Assembly: GCA_964035575.1 (NCBI GenBank)
Contig: OZ037887.1
Coordinates: 372,001-436,000, forward strand
Direction: 5' to 3'
DNA: 64,000 bases
Source: Rhynchopus sp. YZ270_cl-10
Taxonomy: Eukaryota > Euglenozoa > Diplonemea > Diplonemida > Diplonemidae
Below are positions 1-10,766 of the stretch, in pieces. Under the pieces are notes generated by a model. The model saw only the letters and a list, made by a program, of their open reading frames with translations. It was not told where the DNA came from and ran no database searches. Within the stretch, counting starts at the first letter, position 1; every line of letters begins with the position of its first letter. The translations under genes and the position numbers were made by a program.

Positions 1-20
1 CGCAGCTGACGGGGTCTGGG

Positions 21-1433
21 GTGTCGATGCCGGGCCCGCCCTCCAAGCTCCAGGACGGCATGTTGGCGGCGTGCGTGGGTAGTGGGGTTTTGCGCACGGA
101 GAAGCGAGCTTTCCCGTCGGTGTGTGGGCTGTCTGTGTTTCCGCTGGCGAAGACGAACGGCAAGATGCGTCTCATCGTTGACGCACGGCCGTTGAACACG
201 GCGATGCACTCCCCGCCAAAGTTCAGCCTCCCTACACCATACGAGCTGTCGGAACTCATCCTACGCGGGGGCGCTACGCATGCAGTCGTGGCGGATTTTA
301 AAGGGTTTTTCTGGCAATTCCCTTTATCCGCGGAGGTGGGGCAGTTTTTTGGTGTGCGGCAGGGTGCGCGTCGCATGCAGCTTACCCGCATGGCGATGGG
401 GTGGTCGTGGGCGGCGGTGATTGCGCAGGAGACGTCGCTGGGGCTTCTCGGGGATATGGCGGGTGTGTGTGCTGCTGCGTGGATAGACGACAACCTCATT
501 TTGGGGAAGTCGGCGGGTGAGGCGTCTGCGCGGCTTCGGGGGTTCCTGCGCAGAGCGGACGAAGTTGGCGCTGAGGTGAACCGCGAGAAGTCGACGCTCA
601 CTCCGGTACAGGTGTGTACCTACGCAGGGATTGAGTGGGATTTGCGGGGGCGCAGAATGCGGCTGCCGGGGGAGTGGCGTCGGAAGGCCCGTGTCGTGAT
701 GGACGTATTGCTGTCGGCGTCGGGTCCCTCGCTGCGCGAAGTGTGGAAAGGTATCGGGGCCGTCATCTGGGCGACGTATGCGATGGGGGACCGGTTCTGC
801 GGGGTGCCGGACATGTTGGCGTGGATTCGTGCGCGGGGCGCCGAGGTGTCTGCGGGCGCGATTGACTGGGACGACCAGGTGCAGATCTCTGCGGGCATGC
901 GGACGGACTTGCGTGTGTTTGTGGAGCGGCGATTGGTGCCGGATGTGTGGCGCGTCCCCAGGTGGAAGCTGTCGCCGGAGGAGGGGTGTGACACGGTGGT
1001 GTGGTCGGACGCGTGCCCCGAGGGGTGGGGGTTTATTGTGCGGACGCTTGCTGGCGGGCGCGCTTTCAGGAAGTGGGGCACGTGGTCCACGGTCGAGGAT
1101 ATTTTCATTTTGGAGTTGCGGGCGATGGCCTGGGGCGTGCTGCATGCTGTACGTGGTGGCGCCCGCAGGATTTTGGTGGTGGGGGACAACGCCGCGGTGG
1201 TTGCTGTGCTGGAGAAGGGCCACTGTGCAGTCAGGTTAGGGAACACGGTCTTGGAGCGCCTGTTTCGGGTCACTGACGGGGCGGGTGCGGGCATGTTGTC
1301 GCGCTGGATCGCGACGGACCGTATGCCGGCGGACGAGCTGTCGCGCTGGGGTACCGCTGGGCAGGACTGGGCCGACCCCCCGTCGGACGGCGTGGTGGTC
1401 GACGGTGGCGGTTTTATGTGGTCGGACGAGTGA
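21..1433 (+). mobile_element. Retroelement fossil: reverse transcriptase-RNase H reading frame
   Basis: A 470-codon open frame that may continue upstream beyond the window. It shows the RT core (KTNGKMRLIVDARPLN, then ADFKGFFWQFPL, the MAMGWSWA block, and the catalytic WIDDN box). A retroelement RNase H follows (VVWSDACPEGWGF, ILELRAMAWG, VVGDNAAVVAVLEKG, ending MPADELSRWG). The RNase H tail resembles DIRS/Ngaro-type and pararetro-like elements more than LINEs. No integrase, tyrosine recombinase or gag is visible in the window, so the family is unresolved. This frame looks whole as far as it can be seen. Two direct repeats downstream probably mark the 3' end of the same element. Confidence 0.75.
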
Positions 1434-1714
1434 TGTCCTTAGATTATTCTTATTTTAGATTGCCTTCTGTTTTTTCTTCCAGCTTTTCATTACAGCTGTT
1501 TCCCTGCCCTGTTTTTTGTCCGCTGTTTTTTTTTGCAGTGGCTTTTGGTTTTATTTCTGGATGCCTGCGCCCGCTGAGGCTTGGTGTCGTATCATTGGTT
1601 TTTTGTTCACTCCGCCTTTTTTCTGGGCCCTCGGGGGTCCTGTGTTTTTGTTTGTAGTTGGGATGGATGCTCTCGTGGCCTACGGGTTTAAATATTCTAC
1701 GTGACGGTGTCAGG

Positions 1715-1861
1715 AGGTTGTTTCGGCTTCCACATTCGCCCCCCTCATCGTAGCGCCTATTTCGAGATAAAAGTATCCCCCTTCCCTCCTCTCCGTTTTC
1801 ATCATTGCTGTTCGCCCTTCGCGGGTCTTTTTAGGTACTCTCTATCTATCTCAGATCTCCC
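1715..1861 (+). repeat. Direct repeat, copy 1 of the retroelement 3' region
   Basis: About 147 bp nearly identical to 2087-2232, running from GGTTGTTTCGGCTTCC to CAGATCTCCCT. Two copies some 225 bp apart just after the RT-RNase H frame fit terminal or split direct repeats of a retroelement. The stretch 1862-2086 between them has no recognisable gene. Confidence 0.75.
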
Positions 1862-2086
1862 TGAAACACGCTTTAGCGGAGCAGCTTCGCTGCGTGTTGG
1901 GAGATCTTTGATAGAGACTACCGTCCTTTTGATTTGACATGGCACGCACACTGCTATTTGGCAGAATATTTATTTGATTTTCCTCAGGCTTTGTCCTGGT
2001 TGGCCGGGGTCCGTTTATGTTTCAGTCTCTACCCTCACCAAATCACCACACCATCTTCATCAGATTTTTTGTTGGAATTTGTTTTG

Positions 2087-2225
2087 GGTTGTTTCGGCTT
2101 CCACATTCGCCCCCCTCATCGTAGCGCCTATTTCGAGATAAAAGTATCCCCCTTCCCTCCTCTCCGTTTTCATCATTGCTGTTCGCCCTTCGCGGGTCTT
2201 TTAGGTACTCTCTATCTATCTCAGA

Positions 2226-2232
<7 letters not shown>
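2087..2232 (+). repeat. Direct repeat, copy 2 of the retroelement 3' region
   Basis: Second copy of the 1715-1861 repeat. It runs straight into a CT microsatellite at 2229-2297, so the repeat end may have seeded the expansion. Confidence 0.75.

Positions 2233-2297
<65 letters not shown>
2229..2297. repeat. (CT)n microsatellite
   Basis: Roughly 34 uninterrupted CT dinucleotides abutting the second retroelement direct repeat. Confidence 0.95.
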
Positions 2298-2301
<4 letters not shown>

Positions 2302-2490
2302 CTTCCTCTTGTTCTCACCCACCAAACCTCCAACGAACACACTACGCGACTCTGACTGATTGGCTGAATGAGGATCCTGTGAATGAAACAAAATAGCTGC
2401 TTATCCCATAATTCTTTAGATTCCTAGTTTGCCCACTGTCGATATTCGAAGAATGAACCTCAAAAAAAATAGCACCTTTTTTAAAATTCT

Positions 2491-2520
2491 CCTCTCTCCT
2501 CACGAACTGCTCTACTTCAG
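2491..2520 (+). promoter_or_regulatory. Pyrimidine tract and AG before LAMTOR2-like start
   Basis: A CT-rich stretch ending in TTCAG at 2520, 33 nt before the ATG at 2554. It looks like a trans-splice acceptor; inference only. Confidence 0.4.
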
Positions 2521-2553
2521 GGGAATTTTTTTTATAAAAATTATTTTGAAATA

Positions 2554-3237
2554 ATGTTGGTTGCGCAGTCGATACCTGTGTTGTTGGGGCAGACGTTGAC
2601 GGATGGTGTGGAGAGCGCGCTTCTGCTGCAGATGGACGGGAGTATATTGGGGTCGAGGACAGTGTTGACGGGGGACCAGACGCAGAGCAACTTGGCGTCT
2701 GCGATTGAGGCCACGTCGCTGTGGCAGAACTTTGCTGCGGCAACGTCGCAGATGGAAACACAGTCTCTGAGATGCTGTCTTGTCGAGTGTGAAGGCCGCA
2801 AGATCTGCCTCCTTGAAGTCAGCCGGCTGCTTCTGTGCATTGTGGGTACAGGGTCTGCCCACCTTGGCATGCTTCGTAAAAAGACGCAACTCGTTGCACA
2901 GCAGTTCAAAGGTAAACCCATTCCCCCCTCCTTTTCCCTTATATTTTTTGCAGTCAAATATGTAAAAATAAAGCGCTAAATTACCAAAAAAGCCCCAAAA
3001 TTCTCCTTGTTTCGCGATTTTTTTTAAAAATCTCGGATGGCTGTATACATTGTATACATACAATTTGAGGTAAATTTTCATTCTAATACATTTCGTGTAT
3101 TCTATTATATCTTCTATTCAGTAGAATAGAAAGTATATGAAATACTGTTCCAACATTATTTATTTCTTACCACAGAGCCGTTTGAGCAGATCTTCAACCA
3201 GCTCAATTCAGAAATCGATCCAGCAGCAACCGAGTAG
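2554..3237 (+). CDS. LAMTOR2: LAMTOR2-like Roadblock/LC7 protein (Ragulator subunit), two exons
   Basis: Exons 2554-2911 and 3176-3237; the intron starts GTAAAC and ends CACAG. The joined product is about 139 residues, against about 125 in animals. The alignment to LAMTOR2 (p14/ROBLD3) is good: an N-terminal helix (VAQSIPVLLGQTLTDGVESA), a strand LLLQMDGSILG, a central EGRKICLLEVSRLLLCIV and the C-terminal GMLRKKTQLVAQQFKEPFEQI. In animals this roadblock protein forms the Ragulator scaffold that holds Rag GTPases and TORC1 at the lysosome. Exon 2 gives the short tail ending DPAATE, and the phase fits exactly. The intron's 3' part holds a small hairpin (3103-3143) that recurs elsewhere. An uninterrupted frame would read into the intron and stop at 2979. 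Confidence 0.85.
3103..3143 (+). repeat. Dispersed hairpin H5 near a 3' splice site
   Basis: TTCTATTC and GAATAGAA arms around AGTA, inside TATATC...GTATATGAAA. A second clear copy lies at 10421-10462, also just upstream of a likely acceptor. Weaker relatives occur at 20828, 21330 and 30160. Confidence 0.65.
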
Positions 3238-3508
3238 TGGTCAGCCCTTTTCGCTTGCTCTCTCTCTTTCTGCTTCGCCCGCTTTTTCCTCGCCTCCATT
3301 TTTTTTTATATTATATTTCACCTGTTTCCGTTCCGTTCCGTTGGACATATCGCAACAGCTCTGCTGCTTCCCCCCTTCCCCCTTTTCTGAAGGGATACGC
3401 TCTTCCCTATTGACCACAAAAAAAACACAATGTTGAAGAACCACAGAGCTGCGAAGAAAAATCTCAATCTCCCCCCACTGCGAATCATAATTCCATTTTT
3501 CTCTCCCT

Positions 3509-3545
<37 letters not shown>

Positions 3546-3587
3546 CCATACATCCCTTCCCCGTTCAGCTTAATTTTACCTAATAAA
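3238..3587. other. Spacer between LAMTOR2-like and membrane-protein genes
   Basis: Pyrimidine-rich DNA with a CT microsatellite at about 3510-3542. No gene seen. It probably holds the 3' UTR of the first gene and the leader of the next. Confidence 0.7.
3496..3568 (+). promoter_or_regulatory. Strong polypyrimidine tract and AG before the 3588 start
   Basis: More than 60 nearly pure pyrimidines ending GTTCAG at 3568, 19 nt ahead of the ATG. This is the clearest trans-splice-acceptor-like site in the window. Confidence 0.5.
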
Positions 3588-6500
3588 ATGCAAGAAGATT
3601 CTGGGGATATTGAGTCTGGTCCCTTAGGTGGTACAGTATCCACTGCACAGACCCCTCATTGTAGTACTGGGGATGTTTTGTTTGTTGTGGGCACCCCCGA
3701 GGATGTTATGTTGAACTCTGTAGGTGGGGTGGGGGATGGAAGTATGCCACCTGCCCTAGACAGCATACCAAACACTGTATCGCCACCTCTAGCTATTTCA
3801 CCGCCACGCTCCGCTTCGGTATCCTTTAACAGTGAGGCCCCGCAGCGATGCAATCTATCCTTTTACTCTATTACTTCGCTGCCATGGGATCGGTCTGCCG
3901 AAGCAGGTGTTCCTTCAATGACCAAAGAGGAGGCACAGCAGACGTATGACCATATTGCCTCTACACATGCCCCGTGGTTGTGGAGGGGGGTCCTGATGGG
4001 GCCGTTGGTGTACGCATGGTTGGGGCTTGTGGTTGGGAGGTTGGATGCGCGTTGTAGTCTGGAAGGGTACGCAGCATGGACCGGTGCGGTGTCGGGGGTG
4101 TTGTTGCATGCGTTTGCGTGCATGGAGGCAGGGTACCTCGTGTACATCTACGTGGCCCCGTTGCCGTATCTGATATCGCTGATGGGGCTCTACACACTCT
4201 GTTTTGGAGGGTCCGTTCTTGTTTTTGTGTACGCAAGGAATGTGTCGCTTCCAATGGACCCGGGGCCGGTGGATCAAATCTATGGTATGGAAAAAGAGTT
4301 TGGGATTTTCGATTGAATTTTTTTGAGAAAAGTTCGATTTCGGCCTCGAAAATACCCGTGACACCGATTTGTCACGGTACTTTGTCACGGAATTTTTTTG
4401 AAAGATTCGATTTCGTGACAAAAAAAAATCGATTTCGTGACAAGCCGATTTTTTCATTGACACACAAAATTCAATTTAGTGACAAATGACTTTTTTCATT
4501 GACAAAAAAAAATTCGATTTCGTGACAAATCCATTTTTTCATTGACAAAAAAATGTCATTGAAAAAAATGGAATTTGTCAAGGAAAAAGTCGTGACAGCC
4601 AACCCGCCAGTCACTGAAAAGTGACCAGACAGCCACTTGACAAACACAAAAGAGGCCATTCTTGAGCTGTCTAGAAACCGAAGGGCAGAGACTGAAGACA
4701 CAAGGTATGATAACTTTATGATTGTGCAATACTTAGTATATCGCGAACACGGTCAGGCTTGCACGCCTCTGGCCAGAGGCCAGCCCCACTAAATGATATG
4801 CAGCAGACACTCATTGCAGATTTCATTTTCATTCGGTAAAAAATTAATGGGTGCGCACGTTTCTATACCTAATACCCCAACCCTCACCCATACATTCCAT
4901 TACACACACCAAAACAGATCGAATCCACCAGCGCATGCGACGGAAGCAGATTCAGATTGTGGTTTGATAAGCAGAGTTCGGTTATTATGGTGGTGGAAAG
5001 GGGGGTGGGAACACTTTGTCAGTCACTGCTATAGCCATTAACCAGGGAGCATAGCTAGTGCAAGAAATTCGACTTTGGAAACCTTCCGGAAAGTCTGTCC
5101 TCTGCTTCCGGAGGACTAGACACAAGAAAATATTGTTTGTTCCCCCAGAAAACCAGTGCACAATTCACACTCCTTGTGGGTGGTCTTGTTGCCTTTTCGT
5201 CATAGTAATTTTGGCCCAGGCATGCTCTTGAAGCATGACAATTTAGTGTGTATGGGGCAGGGTGTTGTTTTGTTCTGAATTCTCTTTGTTATAACATCTA
5301 AGTCAATCGCGGGTGGTGGTTTGTGTAGCGTGAGGCACTCTTTTTAACAAACTTCCTGCAGTTGCTATGCACTGTTATTTCTTCGGATTTATCATCATAC
5401 AGCGTAACATAGTGGATTCGCCTGGTCGACACAACCTTTGATAGATATGGGATAACCAACCCCCTTCGACCCCTCGTGGGTTCACTGAACAAGCCCTCGT
5501 GGTAGTTAAACGCGATTGACATTTACATTCCTAGAGATGAAAGAACAAGATAACACTTCTGTACCCGCGCATCAAAATTGTGGAAAACTTTGCACCCCAA
5601 ACACCCTCAACAACGCCCGCCAAAAGGCGCCCCTTGTTGCTGGGAGTTGGTTCTCATGTTTGATACACTGCACAGCAGGCATTCCTCTGAGTCCAACGCA
5701 TGTTTGGCCTGTCTGCGGCGTTGTACTTAAGGTGCACGAAGACAGGGTCTGGTGGTAAATTTTGCGTAGTACTGCGACGTGGTACTACGTGGGTCTGGGA
5801 ACCTGGTACCTGGGTACAGGATATTTGTTGTCAAAGACATCTTCCACCATGCATTGAGGAGGGTAAGACAGTGTTCGCAGTTTCTACCTGATAGCATTAC
5901 ACATTTAACTTCTCCACGGGGGTCTTGGGCCGTTCATTCGGTTATACCTTGACTACCGGAAGATATTCTTGAGGCCTTTTTGGTCTCTAGAATATCCGGT
6001 CTTCCCGAACGGAGGCACACTTTGTGTGTTACTACGACCTGGCAATTTCCAGCAGTAGGTTAAGTAATCTTTCTTGTAAATTGTTGGATCATTATCTCCT
6101 CAGTGCATGAATGCCCCACGTGACTGGACACTTTTGTGTTTGTCATGTGGAGCTGTGGTTGCTCTTTCACGACTTTTATCCTTGTATCCAGTGTACCCAG
6201 TACCCAGTGCCCTGTCACGACTTTTTCCGTGACAAAAAGTTTGGTTTCCTTGACAAAATCCATTTCTGTCACGACTTTTTCCGTGACAAAAAGTTCGGTT
6301 TCCTTGACAAAATCCATTTTTTCATTGACATTTTTTTGTCACTGAATTTTTGGATTTGTCACGAAATCGAATTTTTTTTTGTCAATGAAAAAATCGGTTT
6401 GTCACGAAATCGAATTTTGTGTGTCAATGAAAAAATTGGTTTGTCACGAAATCGATTTTTTTTTGTCACGAAATCGAATCTTTCAAAAAAATTCCGTGAC

Positions 6501-7897
6501 AAAATTCCGTGACAAATCGGTGTCACGGTAATTTTCGAGGCCGAAATCGAACTTTTCTCAATTTTTTTATTTTGTCAAAGAAGCAGGGTTTCCGCTTATC
6601 TTCATGGAAAATTTTTTTTTTCCAAAACCGTGAAGATATGAAGATATGTCTAAAAAGGGGTCAAAAAAATTTTTTCGCGCTCCGCGCGAAAAGGTCCGTT
6701 CATTCCAGGTAAATACGTGATGACGTGGGATGGTAATGTACATCAAGAACCAAACCAACCCTTTTTCTCATGTTTTTTCTACGCCTGCCTTCCCTCAGTA
6801 CAGGAAGAAGCGGTGGTCATAATATCAAAACTTTTTGGCGAAGCCACGGTACGCAACATTTCAAAAATTGTTACTTAAAATCAAACATTTTTACAGACAA
6901 ACTATGGTAGAGGGCTGTGGGATTCCGCTCATAAGTTTTGCGCCGCAGGCGCACGGTACGCTACTTTTTTTATTTTTGCCGATCCCTTATTCTCACTCTT
7001 TGTCAAATGGTGCAAAGATTGAGGGAATTGGGGGCACAGTCTGAAGCTTTACCTCGCTATATCCTCTTCACAATGATACCAGGAAGGGGATAAGACGCGC
7101 TTCGCGCGCGCGCGACGCCCTGCCTCCCCTTTTTTTCTGGGGGGTTTTTTTTTTTTGTTGCCACAGTTGTGCAATCTCCACTGTATGTTTTTTGTATTTT
7201 TCAAAAAACCTACCATTTTACAGGCATCCCCACACGCGAACACATTGCCACCCACGAGCCCCCCAATGGCACCGTCACTGCTGAAGAGTGCCTTGCAGTG
7301 TTCGACAGCATCACTATGCGGAAGAACGTCTACAAGGCTGCTGCGTCTGTGTGGGGGCTGCTTGCCGTGGCGCTCTTCTATGTGTGTGTCTTTGGCCTGC
7401 GTGTGTCCCCGGGTCTGCTTGCTGCGTACCCCGTTGTGGTGATGGGAGGCTTCTACGTGACACGTGTTGTGTGCTTCTGCCACATCGACCGCACGCTAAC
7501 CACGGCCAACCGCTCGACACATCTCCTCCGCGGCAACCTAGCGTGGGTGCTCCGCCGGTCCCGCTTTACCCTTTTCTCTACCCTCTGGCTGGTCCGTCGT
7601 GTTCCTCTTGCGCACAATTTGGTTGCAAACAATGCGTGGCAAGGACCCTCGTTTGCACGATGTGACCCAGAGTTTAAACGGCTTGTCAAATTGGTGCTTC
7701 TTTCGAGTAGAAGGAACCGAGACGTTGTGGGGAAGGGAGGGGGTGGAGGCGGAGGTGGTGCGGACAACGCGCTGTCGGCAGTGAAGTACCTCCCGCAGGA
7801 GCTGGCGTTGAATGTATTGGGGTTCCTGGCAACGCCGGACATCATGACAGAAAAACATCTGATGAAGGCGAAGTCGTTCCGCGCCACGATTGGATGA
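3588..7897 (+). CDS. Unknown multipass membrane protein, two exons split by a transposon-bearing intron
   Basis: Exons 3588-4284 and 7224-7897. The intron (GTATGG...TTACAG, 2939 bp) has matching phase, giving DQIYGIPTREH across the junction and a 456-residue product. Residues 1-110 are acidic, Ser/Pro-rich and probably cytosolic. Then come several hydrophobic segments (VLMGPLVYAWLGLVVG, WTGAVSGVLLHAF, APLPYLISLMGLYTL). Exon 2 adds at least two more (SVWGLLAVALFYVCVFGL, AYPVVVMGGFYVTRVV), a poly-Gly run and a C-terminal LPQELALNVLGFLATPD stretch that resembles an F-box core, though this is weak. I do not recognise the family. The intron carries a complete Mutator-like element starting only 40 bp after the donor. 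Confidence 0.7.
4325..6559. mobile_element. Mutator-like non-autonomous DNA transposon with long inverted arms
   Basis: 2235 bp beginning GAGAAAAGTTCGATTTCGG and ending with its reverse complement. It is flanked by the 9-bp direct repeat AATTTTTTT (4316-4324 and 6560-6568); nine bases is the classic Mutator target duplication. The inverted arms are about 280-330 bp (4325-4610 and 6210-6559), built from many copies of a GTGACAAA-like word in both orientations. The middle (4610-6210) shows no transposase or other convincing gene. The duplication is low-complexity, so its weight is reduced. The element lies wholly inside an intron. Confidence 0.75.
6793..6980 (+). repeat. Dispersed repeat related to the hAT-type element at 57717
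   Basis: About 185 bp similar to 57937-58118: CTCAGTACA, GAAGCGG(T/C)GGTCAT, CGAAGCCACGGTACGCAAC, then GCGCCGCAGGCGCACGGTACGC. It lies in the intron of the 3588 gene. Probably an internal fragment or relative of the hAT-type element; no ends were found. Confidence 0.6.
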
Positions 7898-8066
7898 AGG
7901 AGAACTCCGTCGCGATCTTGAAACCCAAATCCCCCCCATACGTTCTCCCCCCACTTCTACCTCCAAGGGAAACCGGGAATTCCTACACCCCTCCGAATTC
8001 CCTGTACTTCTCCGGTACTTTCCCCATCTGGTTCCGACCACACTATATAGTTAAAAGGTGTAAAAC

Positions 8067-8197
8067 GCACGGTGACCAGTTTGAGTGGGAGAGCGTCAAA
8101 AAAATTGACGTTTTTTGGGAGAGCGTCTGGGAGAGCAATTACAAACCTGTATTTTCGTCCACTTTTGACGCTCTCCCACATCAAACTGGCACCGTGC
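8067..8197. mobile_element. Small inverted-repeat element (MITE-like)
   Basis: 131 bp with imperfect arms of about 35 bp: GCACGGTG, CAGTTTGA and GGGAGAGCGTCAAAA on the left mirrored by TTTTGACGCTCTCCC, TCAAACTGG and CACCGTGC on the right. GGGAGAGCGTC also recurs inside. No clear target duplication. Confidence 0.6.
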
Positions 8198-8509
8198 ACC
8201 CTTGTAAAGATGTCGAGACGTTGTGCAAAAGCATATGTCATACCATCCGTGCAATGTTTATGAGGCGACGCATGAGGTCCGAGGTTCATCTAACTAAAAA
8301 CCAAATCATTTTTTTTTTTTGAAAAATGATTTTCCCTTTCATTCTACGAGAGATGTGGTCTCAAGACCCAATCTCTTTCTGTTACAAAAACCCCCAAATT
8401 CTATTGCTTTTCAAAACAAAAATTTTTCAAACCCCCCCAATTCTGTTTACTCAGTACATAGGCGTGTTCCTATGCTTTCTCCACACCTTTTTTTTTCTCA
8501 GGACTGTAT

Positions 8510-8590
8510 GGTTGGGAGTCCACCCACGGTGCACCCGGTCGTGCACCAAGATACAATGTCATGAGAGGGCTTTGTATTTCAAGTTGAATT
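8510..8590 (+). repeat. Dispersed module H4, copy
   Basis: GTTGGGAGTCCACCCACGG, GTGCACCAAGATACAATGTC and GAGAGGGCTTTGTATTTCAA in order. The same order is seen at 17696-17786, 28832-28908 and 52252-52327, with partial copies at 33226-33262 and 40468-40505. Confidence 0.7.
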
Positions 8591-9967
8591 TTCTTCTTTG
8601 TCCTTCTTTCCTTGCTCTTTCCCCCTTTTCTTTTTCCCCCTTTTTTTCTCCCCCTTGAGGGCGTTGTAGGTACTTTGGTACCTTGAAAAAAAAAATCTGG
8701 TACTTTCGATAAACGATCCTGGCTCTGTGGTGGGTTGGGGAAATGGGGGTGGTGTACTGCTCTGCGATGTGTGTGCCAGCCACTCGCTGGGCTCGCATAA
8801 CGCACACAGGAAAGCCACGCCACGGTTCTTCAGTTCTTTCTTGTGGAAGGGGTGAAGTGTTCTTGCGTGCACAGCACGTAGAAGATTCATTTGCTTTTGC
8901 TGTAACCTATGCCCTGCAGGAGCGTTAGGTTATCCCATCAAGTCGTCTTGGTCTGAAGGGAGCAAAAAAGGGTTCCGTCTTTGTGCAATACGTGCGTTTG
9001 TAGAGGGAAGAGAGAGAGAGAGAGAGTGTGTGTGTGTGTTTAGCCCATGATGGGGGGGTGCTCACGTCACAGCTGACGGCCCCGAGGGTTGTTTCTGTTG
9101 TAAAGCGCTTCACCTCGCGTTTTCTTTTTATTTTTCTCGTGTGAGCTCCGCGCATTTCTAAAGGGGATGGGTCATCCCTCCTCACTTCAAAGGGAAGGCG
9201 TTGAGGGGGGTGCAGCGCACTCCTCCCGACTCTCATTGCCTGCCGCACACATACTCCCAAAGCCATCTGTGGATAACAGAAGGTTTTGGAGGGAGGGAAG
9301 GGCTAACCGCGTTTAGGTTCATCTTACAAACGTTTCTTTTTCTTCATTTTATTTTGTCAATCACCTCCTCAAGCAAAGAAATGCCGTTTCTCAACAACGA
9401 GCAGCTTTGTTACTGGCTGGGGGGGTGATATTATTATTATTTTTTTACACTGGTTCTTTGGAAAAATCCTTTTTAAAGGTGATTTTTTTTCAGGAACCAA
9501 ATAAAATTGGCTTAGGTTCATCTCATAAACTTTTTCTTTTTTGCTATCCAAAATTTTGGATTGAAATGTTTTGTGAAGAAAAATGTCGACTGCTTCCTTT
9601 GGGTTGCGGTCTATAAATGAGCAGAAGAAGAAGAAAATAAACTTTGTTACATCTTCAAATTCCTTGCAATGAAAAGGAAATACGTTGACATTTTCTCTTT
9701 TTTTTTATATATTTTTTTTGCATAGACTTTTGCTGCTGTGGTTTCTTCGCACAACATATCCACTTTTTAGATTCCGATAAAAAAAAACATGGCGATTCCA
9801 TCCCATTTCAACAGTTTCTTCTTAAATCAATGTGCACAAGGGTTTAAACCAGAGTTCCTATTTTTCTTTGTTATACGATAACGATTGTCACCAAGGTGGT
9901 GCACACACACACACACATACACACACACATAGGACTCAGGTTCATCTCACTTCTCTATTTTCTTGTA

Positions 9968-10000
9968 AGGTGACCAAGCATGAGGGGCTTAGGTCCACCT
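9968..10000 (+). repeat. Dispersed hairpin H3, copy
   Basis: GGTGACCAAGC, a short loop, then GGGGCTTAGGTCCACCT. One of about 14 copies in the window; the best-formed is at 62436-62480. Confidence 0.65.
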
Positions 10001-10094
10001 TTTGTTCCAGTGCGATAGCGATAGTGGTACAGATTGTGTGCACGAGAGAGAGGCACATGCATCTCTCTATCAGAAACAAACAATCCACATAAAG

Positions 10095-10374
10095 CATGGA
10101 TAGAGAACGCGCGCCGACGCAAAAAAACAGAAAAAAGGACGCGCGTGGACGCGCGTCCTTTTTTGTGTTTTTTTTACCCTTTTACTCACGCGTACACGGG
10201 GTGGGGGGGGTGGGGGGAGTATACCCCCCCACCACCCCACCCCCCCTGCTAGGGGCCGCAGTAGGGGTTTTTGGGTGTATTTTTAGGACGCGCGTAAAAA
10301 AAAAACACACACAAAAATACGCGCGTACGCGCGTCTACGCGCGTAGTTGCGTCCACGCGCGTTCTCTATCCATG
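10095..10374. mobile_element. 280-bp terminal-inverted-repeat element with 6-bp target duplication
   Basis: Ends CATGGATAGAGAACGCGCG and CGCGCGTTCTCTATCCATG (19-bp perfect arms), flanked on both sides by ATAAAG (10089-10094, 10375-10380). The inside is packed with ACGCGCGT words and a G-run/C-run palindrome (about 10199-10250) that could form a very stable hairpin or quadruplex. No coding capacity. The superfamily is not assigned. Confidence 0.8.
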
Positions 10375-10494
10375 ATAAAGTAAAAAAAAAAAAAAGTTTG
10401 GGTGCATTTAGTGCACCCTATTATACCTTCTATTCAGTAGAATAGTTGGTATATGAAACAATCTTTCTATTCTTTTGTTTTGGTGTTTTTTTAG

Positions 10495-10766
10495 TCTCAA
10501 TTCTCCACCACATTCTTGAATGAGGGTGAACCGTTCTGCAAGGCATCCTGCAAACCTTTTCAGGAGTGTTGTTTTGCCCCCTTTTTTCAGTGCCCCCTGC
10601 ATCCGCCTATGAACGGTGAGATGTTTGCACGTTCAGCTTCTCTCTTTTTTTTTTTGTATTGTCTCATGTCTCATATCTGTTGTCCCGATAGAGTTGCCAA
10701 AACAGGCCAAAGTCTGGGAGTCCCTAAAATCCACCTGTCCATGGCTTCTTGCGTTTGAGACGCAAG
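10495..10766 (+). CDS. Candidate gene fragment: two small exons, Cys-rich product, unknown
   Basis: Exon 10495-10615 follows TTTTTTTAG and ends before GTGAGA. It encodes SQFSTTFLNEGEPFCKASC followed by KPFQECCFAPFFQCPLHPPMN. Exon 10692-10766 follows GATAG and continues in matching phase as ELPKQAKVWESLKSTCPWL then LAFETQ before GTTTGT. Further candidate exons lie near 11044-11130 (ARVIHPFSNSSICVCADCQR) and 11303-11332. A first exon might be MPFLNNEQLCYWL at 9381. Evidence is only open frame, splice signals and consistent phase; no family recognised. Confidence 0.35.
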
